Of a stretch of DNA of 34,105 bases, positions 23,967-31,441 are shown piece after piece. Below the pieces are notes generated by a model that saw only the letters and a program-made list of their open reading frames with translations, was not told where the DNA came from and made no database searches. This stretch comes from Oscillospiraceae bacterium. GTDB lineage: Bacteria > Bacillota > Clostridia > Oscillospirales > Oscillospiraceae. The translations under genes and the position numbers were made by a program. The stretch is taken from the NCBI GenBank assembly GCA_017549125.1, contig JAFYVL010000082.1, positions 1-34,105 of the forward strand, given 5' to 3'. Every line of letters begins with the position of its first letter. Within the stretch, counting starts at the first letter, position 1.

Positions 23967-25427
23967 ATGTCCGAAAAACAGGAAGTCAGCATTGACCTGG
24001 GTCGTTTGCTGAAGAACTATTTCAAAGTGGCCAAGCGTTTTTGGTGGATATTGGTGGCATCTACGGTGCTGTTTGCTGCACTGGTGCCTTTCGCCCTCCA
24101 ATGGACACGGACACCGGAATATAAAGCCACCTGTTCCTTTACGGTGCGTGTGGTCAGTAATTCCGTGACCGACTCTATCAATAGCCAATATAACATTTAC
24201 TATGATAAGGACTTAGCGGAACAGCTGGAAAAGACCTTCACCTTCATCCTTACCTCTGACCACTTAGGTGACGATGTGCGGCAGATCCTGGATCGGGAGT
24301 TGGAGGCGCACCGCATTGAAGCCGAGTGTGTGAAAGGTTCTAACCTGTTCACCATTACCGTCAAGGGCGATACCCCCCAGCAGGCCTATGAGATGCTGGT
24401 GACCATTATGGATGTATTCCCCGAAGCGGCACGGTACGTGGTGGGCGACCTGGTGGTGGAAATGCTGGAAGAGCCCAAGGCCGATGAAACACCTGCCAAT
24501 GCGGTCAATGTAAAGCTGATGGCGGTACTGGGTGCGATGCTGGGCTTTGCCGCCGCATCCGGTGTGCTGGTCTTTAAGATCTGGTCTGTGCGGACGGTGC
24601 AAAAGCCCGAGGAGCTGGAAGAATTGCTGAATATGTCCTGCCTGGGCATTGTTCCTGTGACCAACCAGCGTACCAATAACATCACCGAAGGCGAGTTCCG
24701 GGAGAGCATCCGTGGCATCACCCGCAAGGTGGAGACCGCCATGGAGCGGGAAAAAATCAAGGTTCTCCTGGTGACCGGCACCTTGCCCGGTGAGGGCAAG
24801 AGCCTCCTGTCTCGCTACCTGGCGCAGACTTTGGCAGAGTGGGGCAAGAAGGTATGCCTGGTGGACTGCGACCTGCGCAGACCCGCCCTGTATAAGATGC
24901 TCAAATGCACCAAAAAGGATCTGCCCATGGAGGATTTCCTCCGGGGTGAGGCAGAGTTGGATGCGGTGGCCTGCAAAACCGCCATCAAGAATCTGACCCT
25001 GGTGGGTAATTCCCATAGTGTCCAAGAGCCTACGGTTCTGCTGGAATCCAAAGCCATGGAAAATCTCATTCAAACCCTCAGTGACCAGGCAGATTGCGTG
25101 ATTCTGGATTCACCTCCCTGTGATTTCCTGTCCGATGTGTCTGTGCTGCAGAAATATGCCCAGCGAATCCTGTACGTGGTGCGCCAGGATCATGCCCCCT
25201 TGGAAAAGGTGGTCGATACGGTGCAATCCCTGTCCCAGGACGAGAGCAAGCTCATGGGCTTTGTGCTGAATTTTGCCGAAAAGACCGCAGGCGGTTACGG
25301 CAAGTACGGCTACGGCGCATACAGCTATGGCAAATATGGCAACGGCTACTATGGCAAATACGGCCATTACAGCAAATATAGCAAGTATCTAAACACCGAA
25401 CGTTCGGAGGGTCCTTCAGAGAGATGA
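23967..25427 (+). CDS. Wzz/BY-kinase with 12-tyrosine tail
   Basis: 486 residues; GGAGG is positioned before ATG. Wzz-like part with membrane helices at about 22-45 and 179-203. Kinase part with Walker A (TLPGEGKS, K278), Walker A' (CLVDCDLRRP, D300/D302) and Walker B (CVILDSPP, D381). Residues 444-474 form a Gly/Lys/Tyr tail with 12 tyrosines, the expected autophosphorylation cluster of BY-kinases. Its stop overlaps the start of the ABC transporter (ATGA). It likely regulates assembly or export of an exopolysaccharide or another surface polymer, but no glycosyltransferase, flippase or polymerase genes are in the window. The tyrosine phosphatase expected to oppose it is at 30654-31364. Confidence 0.9.
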   Translation: MSEKQEVSIDLGRLLKNYFKVAKRFWWILVASTVLFAALVPFALQWTRTPEYKATCSFTVRVVSNSVTDSINSQYNIYYDKDLAEQLEKTFTFILTSDHLGDDVRQILDRELEAHRIEAECVKGSNLFTITVKGDTPQQAYEMLVTIMDVFPEAARYVVGDLVVEMLEEPKADETPANAVNVKLMAVLGAMLGFAAASGVLVFKIWSVRTVQKPEELEELLNMSCLGIVPVTNQRTNNITEGEFRESIRGITRKVETAMEREKIKVLLVTGTLPGEGKSLLSRYLAQTLAEWGKKVCLVDCDLRRPALYKMLKCTKKDLPMEDFLRGEAELDAVACKTAIKNLTLVGNSHSVQEPTVLLESKAMENLIQTLSDQADCVILDSPPCDFLSDVSVLQKYAQRILYVVRQDHAPLEKVVDTVQSLSQDESKLMGFVLNFAEKTAGGYGKYGYGAYSYGKYGNGYYGKYGHYSKYSKYLNTERSEGPSER

Positions 25428-27163
25428 TCAAGTGGTTTAGCAAAGAGCGCAAACAGGAGCGCAAGCAGTTTTTTGCAGAACTGCGCTGGTTTCTGGGCTA
25501 CTCCCGGAGACACCCTTGGGTCATAGTCTGGTATACCTTGCTGGGTCTTCTGGGAACAACCATGGGTCTGGGAACCGGTGTGCTGGGCAAGAATATCATC
25601 GATATGGTTACAGGCCAGCAGACAGGCTCTCCCTTCCTGCTTGGCGGCATCTATATTGGTATTCAGCTGCTTCGCATTGGCTTAAATGCCATTACCGGTT
25701 ACATTTCTGAGACCATTCAGGTGCGTGTGGGGCAGGAAATTCGAGGCGAGATCTTTGATCGGATCATCCATGCCCGTTGGCAGGATATTTCCAAATACCA
25801 TTCCGGTGACCTGCTGGCAAGAGCCTCCCGGGACACAGGAACGCTGGCCGGCTCTATGATCGGCTGGTTGCCTTCCTTGATCATTAACTTGTTCCAGTTC
25901 TTTGGCGCATTCTTCGTGATCTTCTATTACGATCCCACCCTGGCGCTGCTGGCCTTGGGAACAGCCCCGGCCATTTTGCTGGCATCCGGTGTGACCACCC
26001 GTCGTATGCGCCAGCATAGCAAGCAGATGCATACCCTGGGCTCGGAAATGATGAGTTTCCATTCAGAAGTCTTCTCCAATTTGCAGATGATCAAATCCTT
26101 TGGTGTGGTGGATGCCTATAGTAAGAAACTGCGCCAGGTGCAAAATAAGCAAAAGGATGCCACCCTGCAATATGCAAAATTTTCACTGCTCACCGGCTCT
26201 GTTCTGAGCATTGTGGGCTTGGTCGTTAGCTGTCTGTGCTTCCTGTGGAGCGCCTATCGGCTGTGGAAGGGATATATCACCTATGGTGAAATGACCCTGT
26301 TTTTGCAATTGGCAGGCACATTGTCCGGCGCTTTCGGTGCGTTGGTTAGCATGGTGGGATCTACCATTCGTTTGACCACCTCCGTTGGCAGAGTGATGGA
26401 AGTGACCAACCTGCCCATGGAGGAATATGATCCTCCGGAAACCTTGCAGAAAATGCTGAACCAGGGCATTTGTCCCCAGGTTCGGGTGGAAGGGATTGCC
26501 TTTGGCTACGAGCCGGAATCTCCGGTCATCACCCATGGTAACATGGCGGTTGATCCGGGACAGATCGTGGCATTGGTCGGCCCGTCCGGTGGCGGTAAGA
26601 CCACCATGTTGCGCTTGCTTTTGGGTCTGTTAGAACCGGAAGAAGGAGCGGTGCGCCTGAACTTTGGAGAGGATAGCTTCCTGTCCGGACCTGACACCAG
26701 ACGGGTATTCTCCTATGTGCCCCAGGTAAATACGCTGTTCTCCGGTACGATCCGGGAGAATCTCACCATCATGAATCCCCAGGCAACCGACGAGGAGTTG
26801 TGGCAGGCCTTGCACACCGCTTGTGCAGAAGAATTTGTCCGTCCCTTGGGTTTGGATGCCACGGTGGGCGAGCGGGGAAGCGGCCTGTCCCAGGGACAGA
26901 TCCAGCGGCTTTCCATTGCCCGTGCGCTTTTAAGCCAAGCGCCTATTCTTCTGCTGGATGAAGCAACCTCTGCCTTGGATCTGGAAACCGAGCGCAAGCT
27001 GCTGGCCAACCTGGTAGACGGCAGAAGCGGCAGAGCCTGTATCGTGACCACCCACCGCCTGTCGGTGCTGAAGAATGCCCATGGGGCATACTTGATCCGG
27101 GATCACCGGATGCAGAAACTCTCCCAAACCGAAATCGACACCTTTTTAGCAGAAAATCTGTAA
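25424..27163 (+). CDS. ABC exporter, fused membrane and ATPase domains
   Basis: 579 residues, a half-transporter of the type I exporter (ABCB/MsbA) fold that would act as a dimer. The membrane domain (about 25-310, six helices) is followed by the ATPase: Walker A GPSGGGKTT (386-394), signature LSQGQ (488-492), Walker B LLLDEATSALD (D512/E513) and an H-loop in VTTHRLS. There is no N-terminal C39 peptidase, so any peptide substrate would need another protease. The start overlaps the kinase stop. The peptide-maturation genes begin 255 bp downstream across a family D repeat, so it may export the matured peptide, a lipid or a glycan; the substrate is inferred. Confidence 0.88.
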   Translation: MIKWFSKERKQERKQFFAELRWFLGYSRRHPWVIVWYTLLGLLGTTMGLGTGVLGKNIIDMVTGQQTGSPFLLGGIYIGIQLLRIGLNAITGYISETIQVRVGQEIRGEIFDRIIHARWQDISKYHSGDLLARASRDTGTLAGSMIGWLPSLIINLFQFFGAFFVIFYYDPTLALLALGTAPAILLASGVTTRRMRQHSKQMHTLGSEMMSFHSEVFSNLQMIKSFGVVDAYSKKLRQVQNKQKDATLQYAKFSLLTGSVLSIVGLVVSCLCFLWSAYRLWKGYITYGEMTLFLQLAGTLSGAFGALVSMVGSTIRLTTSVGRVMEVTNLPMEEYDPPETLQKMLNQGICPQVRVEGIAFGYEPESPVITHGNMAVDPGQIVALVGPSGGGKTTMLRLLLGLLEPEEGAVRLNFGEDSFLSGPDTRRVFSYVPQVNTLFSGTIRENLTIMNPQATDEELWQALHTACAEEFVRPLGLDATVGERGSGLSQGQIQRLSIARALLSQAPILLLDEATSALDLETERKLLANLVDGRSGRACIVTTHRLSVLKNAHGAYLIRDHRMQKLSQTEIDTFLAENL

Positions 27164-27202
27164 CATAAGCCTCCCTACGAGGGCAATGTTGTCAACTTAA
27201 GC

Positions 27203-27347
27203 CTTGTCCCCCTCTAAGAGGGGGATGTCAGCGAAGCTGACAGGGGGAGTGTACTACCGAATGTGCATTGCAATGCCACACTCCCTCAGTCAAAAATCGG
27301 TTGCGAAGAGCCGATTTTTGACAGCTCCCTCTCAGAGGGAGCCAAGA
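27203..27347. repeat. Family D palindromic repeat, copy 1
   Basis: TTGTCCCCCTC...AGAGGGGGATGTCAGCGAAGCTGACAGGGGGAG, then ACTCCCTCAGTCA and TGACAGCTCCCTC around the 22-nt hairpin AATCGG-TTGCGAAGAG-CCGATT (27295-27316). That hairpin is the reverse complement of the one inside family A. The element occupies most of the 255-bp space between the ABC exporter and the pqqD-like gene, where I see no convincing promoter. Confidence 0.85.
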
Positions 27348-27418
27348 GTACTGTGCTGTCCTTTACAGATGCCTACGAGGGGAGCCAATAAACGACACCA
27401 AGAAAGGAAGGCGAGGGT

Positions 27419-27697
27419 ATGTATCAAACCAAACCCGGGTTTGTGCATCGTAAAATCGCAGATGTGGATGTGCTCATCAGCATTGGCGGTAATGTGGCGG
27501 ATTTCAACGGCTACATCACCCTGAACGAAACCTGCGCCTTCCTCTGGGATCTGATGGCAGAGCCCAAGTGTTCTGAGCAGTTGGCACAAAGCCTGTGTAG
27601 CGAGTATGAGGTTTCCTATGAGGAGGCCTTGGCAGATGTACAGGAATTGTTGACCTTTCTTACGGAGCGTGCATTGGTGCAGGAGGTAGAAGCATGA
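27419..27697 (+). CDS. PqqD-like peptide carrier (RiPP recognition element)
   Basis: 92 residues matching the PqqD family, small winged-helix-like proteins that bind the leader of a ribosomal peptide and deliver it to a modifying enzyme. The central block IADVDVLISIGGNVADFNGY, followed by ITLNETCAFLWDLMAEP, and the C-terminal helix are typical. GGAAGGCGAGG precedes the ATG. The stop overlaps the radical SAM start (ATGA), the arrangement expected for a carrier and its enzyme. It is the first of five closely coupled genes. Family knowledge supports leader binding; the partner peptide is inferred to be the product of 28722-29063. Confidence 0.9.
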   Translation: MYQTKPGFVHRKIADVDVLISIGGNVADFNGYITLNETCAFLWDLMAEPKCSEQLAQSLCSEYEVSYEEALADVQELLTFLTERALVQEVEA

Positions 27698-28725
27698 GCC
27701 GCTACCCCATGGATGGCACGTTTGAATTGACACTCCGTTGCAATTTGCGCTGCAAAATGTGTATGTTCCGCCGGGAAGATTCCCAGGCAATGGAGGAACT
27801 GACCGCGGCCCAATGGATCGACCTGGCAGACCAGGTGGCCAAAGCCGGTACGATGAGCTTGCTCATCACCGGTGGCGAACCCCTGTTTCGTAAAGATTTT
27901 ACGGAGATCTATGCCGGAATTTATCCCAAAGGCTTCCTGCTGGCCCTTTATACCAATGCCACCCTGGTTACCGACCGGGTGATGGAAACCCTCCGTGCCA
28001 TGCCGCCCCACCGGATCGGTGTGACCCTCTATGGCACTTGTAACGAAGATTATAAAAATATCTGCGGCCTGTCCGACGGCTTTGACCGCGCCATGGAAGG
28101 CATTGAAAAACTCCGCACCCTGCCTTCCGCTTTGGAGTTGCGTTTTACGCCTACTTGTGATACGATTGAAAAAATAGAAGAATTGGACAAGCGGATCTAT
28201 GACCGCTTCGGCATCCATCCCATTTTGTCCGCCCGGGTATTCAAGGCGGTCCGTGGTGGCTGTATGCAGCCGGAAACCTGCCGCCCCAGCCCCCGGCAAA
28301 CTGTGGACATTACCTGGAAACAGACGGAAGCCCGGTTGCGGAATCTGATCCCGGAAGAATTCAAAAAATATGTGAAGCTGGAAATTTCTGACCGCTGTGA
28401 ATATACGGAACAAACCCAAACCCTGTTGGGTTGCGGTGCCGGCATGAAAAGCTTTACGGTGACCTATGACGGCAAGCTTTTGGGCTGTCAGCTGTTGGAC
28501 ACCTTCCAAACCGATGCTCTGCAAGAGGGATTTCTCCCGGCCTGGGAGCGATTCCCGGAAACTGTGCAATTACCTCCCCATCCCTGTGGGGATTGTGAAT
28601 ATCTGCAAAATTGTACCCTATGCCCCGCAGTGGCCATGGCGGAGACCGGTAGTTTCACCGGTGTGCCGTCCTATATCTGCGAAATTACCAAACTGACCGA
28701 AAAACGGAAGGAGGAATTCCGATGA
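27694..28725 (+). CDS. Radical SAM/SPASM peptide-modifying enzyme
   Basis: 343 residues. The radical SAM cluster motif C16-x3-C20-x2-C23 (LTLRCNLRCKMC) is followed by LLITGGEPLFR for SAM binding. A C-terminal SPASM region carries cysteines 247, 265, 298, 301, 307, 310 and 329, enough for auxiliary iron-sulfur clusters. Such enzymes install carbon-carbon, thioether or ether cross-links or other changes on ribosomal peptides. The start overlaps pqqD and the stop overlaps the peptide gene, both as ATGA. The peptide has only two cysteines, so a simple multi-thioether sactipeptide is less likely than another cross-link type. The reaction itself cannot be read from sequence. Confidence 0.92.
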   Translation: MSRYPMDGTFELTLRCNLRCKMCMFRREDSQAMEELTAAQWIDLADQVAKAGTMSLLITGGEPLFRKDFTEIYAGIYPKGFLLALYTNATLVTDRVMETLRAMPPHRIGVTLYGTCNEDYKNICGLSDGFDRAMEGIEKLRTLPSALELRFTPTCDTIEKIEELDKRIYDRFGIHPILSARVFKAVRGGCMQPETCRPSPRQTVDITWKQTEARLRNLIPEEFKKYVKLEISDRCEYTEQTQTLLGCGAGMKSFTVTYDGKLLGCQLLDTFQTDALQEGFLPAWERFPETVQLPPHPCGDCEYLQNCTLCPAVAMAETGSFTGVPSYICEITKLTEKRKEEFR

Positions 28726-29063
28726 AAAAGACATATGTAAAGCCCCAGATCCAGTGGATTCCCATCCGTCCGGAACAGCCTGTGGCGAACCCTTGTTGGG
28801 CTTACGCCGGCAAAGGCCCTTTGTACCACGATGTGCCCGGTGAGGGCTATGTAGAAATTCTGTTGACCAAGGGCGGCTGTGGTAAGGCTAAGATCGTTAC
28901 GGTGACTGTACAAGGTGTTGCAAACCTAACTGACCAGAGAAAAGAAGAGATGGAATCTTGGTTTTCAGCCCACCTTGCCCAGAAAATGGCGGAAGCAGGC
29001 AATAATATGGCTAACTTTAAGGGTAGTGAGTTCCTGGATACCCCCGATACTAGTTGGAGTTAA
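28722..29063 (+). CDS. Candidate RiPP-like precursor or maturation substrate
   Basis: 113 residues with no enzyme motif. The N-terminus MKKTYVKPQIQWIPIRPEQP looks like a leader, with the K-P-x-I pattern common in small Clostridia peptides near PqqD/radical SAM genes. A glycine- and aromatic-rich core (NPCWAYAGKGPLYHDVPGEG, then about residues 41-54) contains Cys25 and Cys53. A charged helical segment (70-100) and the tail LDTPDTSWS follow, so the last residue is serine. The gene overlaps the radical SAM stop and ends 2 bp before the HPr-kinase-like gene. HPr-kinase-like enzymes of lasso-peptide clusters phosphorylate the C-terminal serine, which makes this tail notable. The role as precursor is an inference. 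Confidence 0.65.
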   Translation: MKKTYVKPQIQWIPIRPEQPVANPCWAYAGKGPLYHDVPGEGYVEILLTKGGCGKAKIVTVTVQGVANLTDQRKEEMESWFSAHLAQKMAEAGNNMANFKGSEFLDTPDTSWS

Positions 29064-29065
29064 CT

Positions 29066-29920
29066 ATGGATAAATTTTATCAGTTGGGTCCTGTGACCCT
29101 ATGTATGCGTAATTGGCCACGGGATTTCCGGTGGCCTTTTGCGCTTTGGAGGCTGGATGCTTATGAAGTACCGGAAAGAGCTTTTCAGCTTCTGGCAGAA
29201 TATGACCCGGACTTTGCACCGCAGGAGATAGGAGATTGGCATCTGACCGAATCCACCGTGGCGGCAAAGCGGATGGAACTGCGCCTGCCCGATGATTGGC
29301 TTCTGTGGAAGCAGCTGCAAGCCGATGGGGGAGAGCTGAAATTTGCTCTGGCCCCCGATTGCGACCGGGTGGTGCTCATGAAGGATACCACCCAGACCTT
29401 CGGCATGGCGGCTTTGGAAGCCCTCACATTTTTTGTGTTTTCTATGCTGTTGCGTCATAATATACTGACCTTTCACAGCGTATTATTAGAGCATAAGGGG
29501 AAAGGTATTTTGGTGGCTGCACCCTCCGGTGTGGGCAAAACCACCCATGCTAGATTGTGGCGGGATACCCGGGGTGCGCTGATCCTCAATGGTGACCGCA
29601 GCCCTTGTTATGAGGAAAATGGGCAATGGTTTGCCTTCGGTACACCCTGGTGCGGCACCAGCGGTGAGAATATCAACCGCCGTGTTCCCCTCAAGGCCAT
29701 GGTGCTGCTGCAGCAAGATACCCAGAACCGCATCCTGCCGATGCAACCCCTGGAGCTGGTCAATCAGCTGCTGGGACTTGCCGCTTGCCCTTTGGGGTGG
29801 CAGGAAAAAGTTCTGGATCTGTTGGATAGATTTTTGAAAACCGTTCCTGTGGTGGGGCTGGGTTGTACCCCCGACCCGGAAGCGGTGGAAGTGTTAGAAG
29901 CCTGTTTGGAGAAACTGTAA
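29066..29920 (+). CDS. HPr-kinase-like enzyme of a peptide cluster
   Basis: 284 residues from the ATG at 29066, with TTGGAG just upstream; an in-frame TTG at 29054 is part of that ribosome binding site. The C-terminal half has the HprK-type P-loop APSGVGKTTHA (152-162, K158), then LNGDRSP (Asp177) and GTPWCGTSGE. The N-terminal half is not the usual HPr kinase domain, and the cognate sugar-uptake context is absent, so carbon regulation is unlikely. HprK-like proteins of RiPP clusters phosphorylate a C-terminal serine of the precursor, and the upstream peptide ends in serine. It abuts the peptidase gene with no gap. Confidence 0.83.
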   Translation: MDKFYQLGPVTLCMRNWPRDFRWPFALWRLDAYEVPERAFQLLAEYDPDFAPQEIGDWHLTESTVAAKRMELRLPDDWLLWKQLQADGGELKFALAPDCDRVVLMKDTTQTFGMAALEALTFFVFSMLLRHNILTFHSVLLEHKGKGILVAAPSGVGKTTHARLWRDTRGALILNGDRSPCYEENGQWFAFGTPWCGTSGENINRRVPLKAMVLLQQDTQNRILPMQPLELVNQLLGLAACPLGWQEKVLDLLDRFLKTVPVVGLGCTPDPEAVEVLEACLEKL

Positions 29921-30370
29921 ATGCAGAGGCAAAAAGTTGAGAATACTGCCCTGTTTGAAGAAATACGGGCAATGCTTGCCCAAGGGCTGGATGCCCGATT
30001 CACCGTATCGGGCAACAGTATGTGGCCGATTCTGGTGCATAACCGGGACAGCGTGGTGATTACCCCTTGCACCAAACCCAAAAGGGGAGATGTGGTGCTG
30101 TTTTGCCCCGTGGAGGGTCAGTACCTGCTCCACCGGATCTATCGGATCAAAAAGGACAGGATCTATACCTGTGGTGACGGAAATTGCCACCGGGACGGAG
30201 ACTTTCCTGTGTCCGGCATCATGGGTAAGGTAGTGACCTTGGAGCGAAAAGGGAAGAAGATCCCCTGTACATGCTGGTGGTATCGGTGCTATAGCACCCT
30301 CTGGCGATGGTGCTACCCCTTCCGCCGCCCCTTGCTAAAACTTCTGCGCACTCTCATAAGCTTTTTGTAG
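29921..30370 (+). CDS. SipW-like S24/S26 peptidase
   Basis: 149 residues. The nucleophile motif is VSGNSMWP (Ser33). The second catalytic position is histidine (LLHRIYRI, His71) rather than lysine, and GDGN follows (Asp86), as in SipW/ER-type signal peptidases. An unusual C-terminal stretch rich in Trp, Cys and Arg ending LLKLLRTLISFL may bind the membrane. The ATG follows the previous stop directly. Because the ABC exporter lacks a C39 protease, this enzyme is the best candidate for removing the leader of the peptide at 28722-29063. That assignment is inferred from context. Confidence 0.85.
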   Translation: MQRQKVENTALFEEIRAMLAQGLDARFTVSGNSMWPILVHNRDSVVITPCTKPKRGDVVLFCPVEGQYLLHRIYRIKKDRIYTCGDGNCHRDGDFPVSGIMGKVVTLERKGKKIPCTCWWYRCYSTLWRWCYPFRRPLLKLLRTLISFL

Positions 30371-30392
30371 GGACCGGCCTCCTGGACGGTCC
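30368..30392. repeat. Family B-like 25-nt hairpin with a different stem
   Basis: TAGGGACCGGCC-TCCT-GGACGGTCC: same length, TAGGGA start and TCCT loop as family B but a different stem sequence, with one mismatch. Confidence 0.6.
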
Positions 30393-30411
30393 GTTACCGC
30401 ACGAAAATAGT

Positions 30412-30453
30412 GCGTCATTGCGAGTCGGTTCGCAAACTGGCGTGGCAATCCGC
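30412..30453. repeat. Partial GCGTCATTGCGAG repeat (family G)
   Basis: Left half only: GCGTCATTGCGAG, an inner TCGGTTCGCAAACTGG segment and GCGTGGCAATCC. No matching right end follows before the full copy at 30514. Confidence 0.7.
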
Positions 30454-30513
30454 ATCCCCAGGCCTCCTCTACGAGGGGAGTCTTGGCTATCGTCCCACAA
30501 AGCCCATTTCGAT

Positions 30514-30620
30514 GCGTCATTGCGAGCCAGTGCGCACACTGGCGTGGCAATCTCCTATCCCCAATCATGTAAACCTAACTTAGGAGATCGCCACAGCCGC
30601 TGCGCGTCTTCGCGATGACA
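30514..30620. repeat. Full GCGTCATTGCGAG inverted-repeat element (family G)
   Basis: Imperfect terminal inverted repeats of about 40 bp: GCGTCATTGCGAG...GGCAATCTCCTA at the left and TAGGAGATCGCC...CGCGATGACA at the right, with about 20 bp between. Elements of this type (CGTCATTGCGAGG...) are widespread in bacterial genomes. Confidence 0.85.
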
Positions 30621-30653
30621 CAGAAATCAACCCCAGGAAAGGAGAGAAATATC

Positions 30654-31364
30654 ATGGTAATCGATCTGCATAGCCATATCCTACCCGGTGTAGACGATGG
30701 CGCATATACCATGGCAGATGCCCTGGAAATGGCACGCATGGCCGCCGATTCCGGTGTACACACCCTGGTTGCCACACCCCATTACCGCTATTACGGCCAT
30801 GATAATCACTCCCAGATCCTGGAAACCTTTGACCGCCTGCAGGATCAGCTTGCCTATGAACAGATTCCTCTGAACCTGGTGCTTGGCACAGAGATCTGGC
30901 TGGCACATGGCAATTGTCCCACGCTGGAATCGAATATGTGCTATCCCAATACCAATTGGTTTTTGGCGGAGTTTTCCGTGGACGAAAGCCCGGAAAATAT
31001 GGATCTGATGCTGCAGGCGTATGCCGACCAAGGCTACCGACCTGTGGTTGCCCACCCGGAGCGATATCTGGCGGTGCTGGATGATCCCATCATTGCCAAA
31101 CATTGGCTGGATCGTGGCTGGGGTGTCCAGATCAATCGTGACAGCTTGTTGGGTCGTTTTGGCAGACGTTGCCATGCCTGCTCTGAATTCATGCTGGCAC
31201 AAGGCTGGGTCAATCTCATTGCCTCCGATGCCCACGATCCTCAGATCCGCAGTACCAGCTGGTCTGCGGCATTAGCCACCTTGACACGCGATGTATCCCA
31301 CAGAATGCTGGAACGCTGTGTGGAAATAAATCCCCGTAAGATCCTGGAAAATCAGCCTTTGTGA
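30654..31364 (+). CDS. CpsB/YwqE-type PHP tyrosine phosphatase
   Basis: 236 residues. The N-terminus MVIDLHSHILPGVDDGA has the metal-binding H-x-H of PHP phosphatases; ATPHY, LVLGTEIWL, AHPERY and ASDAHD supply further metal ligands typical of CpsB/Wzb-type enzymes of Gram-positive bacteria. These remove phosphate from tyrosine-phosphorylated BY-kinases. The start at 30654 has AAAGGAGAG upstream; the frame runs back to an ATG at 30615 that overlaps repeat sequence. The kinases it should oppose lie 5 kb upstream, beyond the peptide cassette. Confidence 0.9.
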   Translation: MVIDLHSHILPGVDDGAYTMADALEMARMAADSGVHTLVATPHYRYYGHDNHSQILETFDRLQDQLAYEQIPLNLVLGTEIWLAHGNCPTLESNMCYPNTNWFLAEFSVDESPENMDLMLQAYADQGYRPVVAHPERYLAVLDDPIIAKHWLDRGWGVQINRDSLLGRFGRRCHACSEFMLAQGWVNLIASDAHDPQIRSTSWSAALATLTRDVSHRMLERCVEINPRKILENQPL

Positions 31365-31379
31365 AATTGCTATTAACCC

Positions 31380-31407
31380 TTGACAAAATATGTTGAGATT
31401 ATATAAT
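31380..31407 (+). promoter_or_regulatory. Consensus promoter of the DUF2752/DUF4234 genes
   Basis: TTGACA (31380-31385), a 16-bp spacer and TATAAT (31402-31407). Confidence 0.88.
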
Positions 31408-31441
31408 TGATATATCATTATGTTGGTAAAGGAATCTTGCC

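Noticed and set aside
29066..29920. True HPr kinase/phosphorylase of carbon catabolite control
   Set aside because: The N-terminal half does not look like HprK and the gene is embedded in a peptide-modification operon.
27419..30370. Lasso peptide or classical sactipeptide cluster
   Set aside because: No lasso cyclase (asparagine-synthetase-like) or B2 protease is present, and the candidate peptide has only two cysteines.
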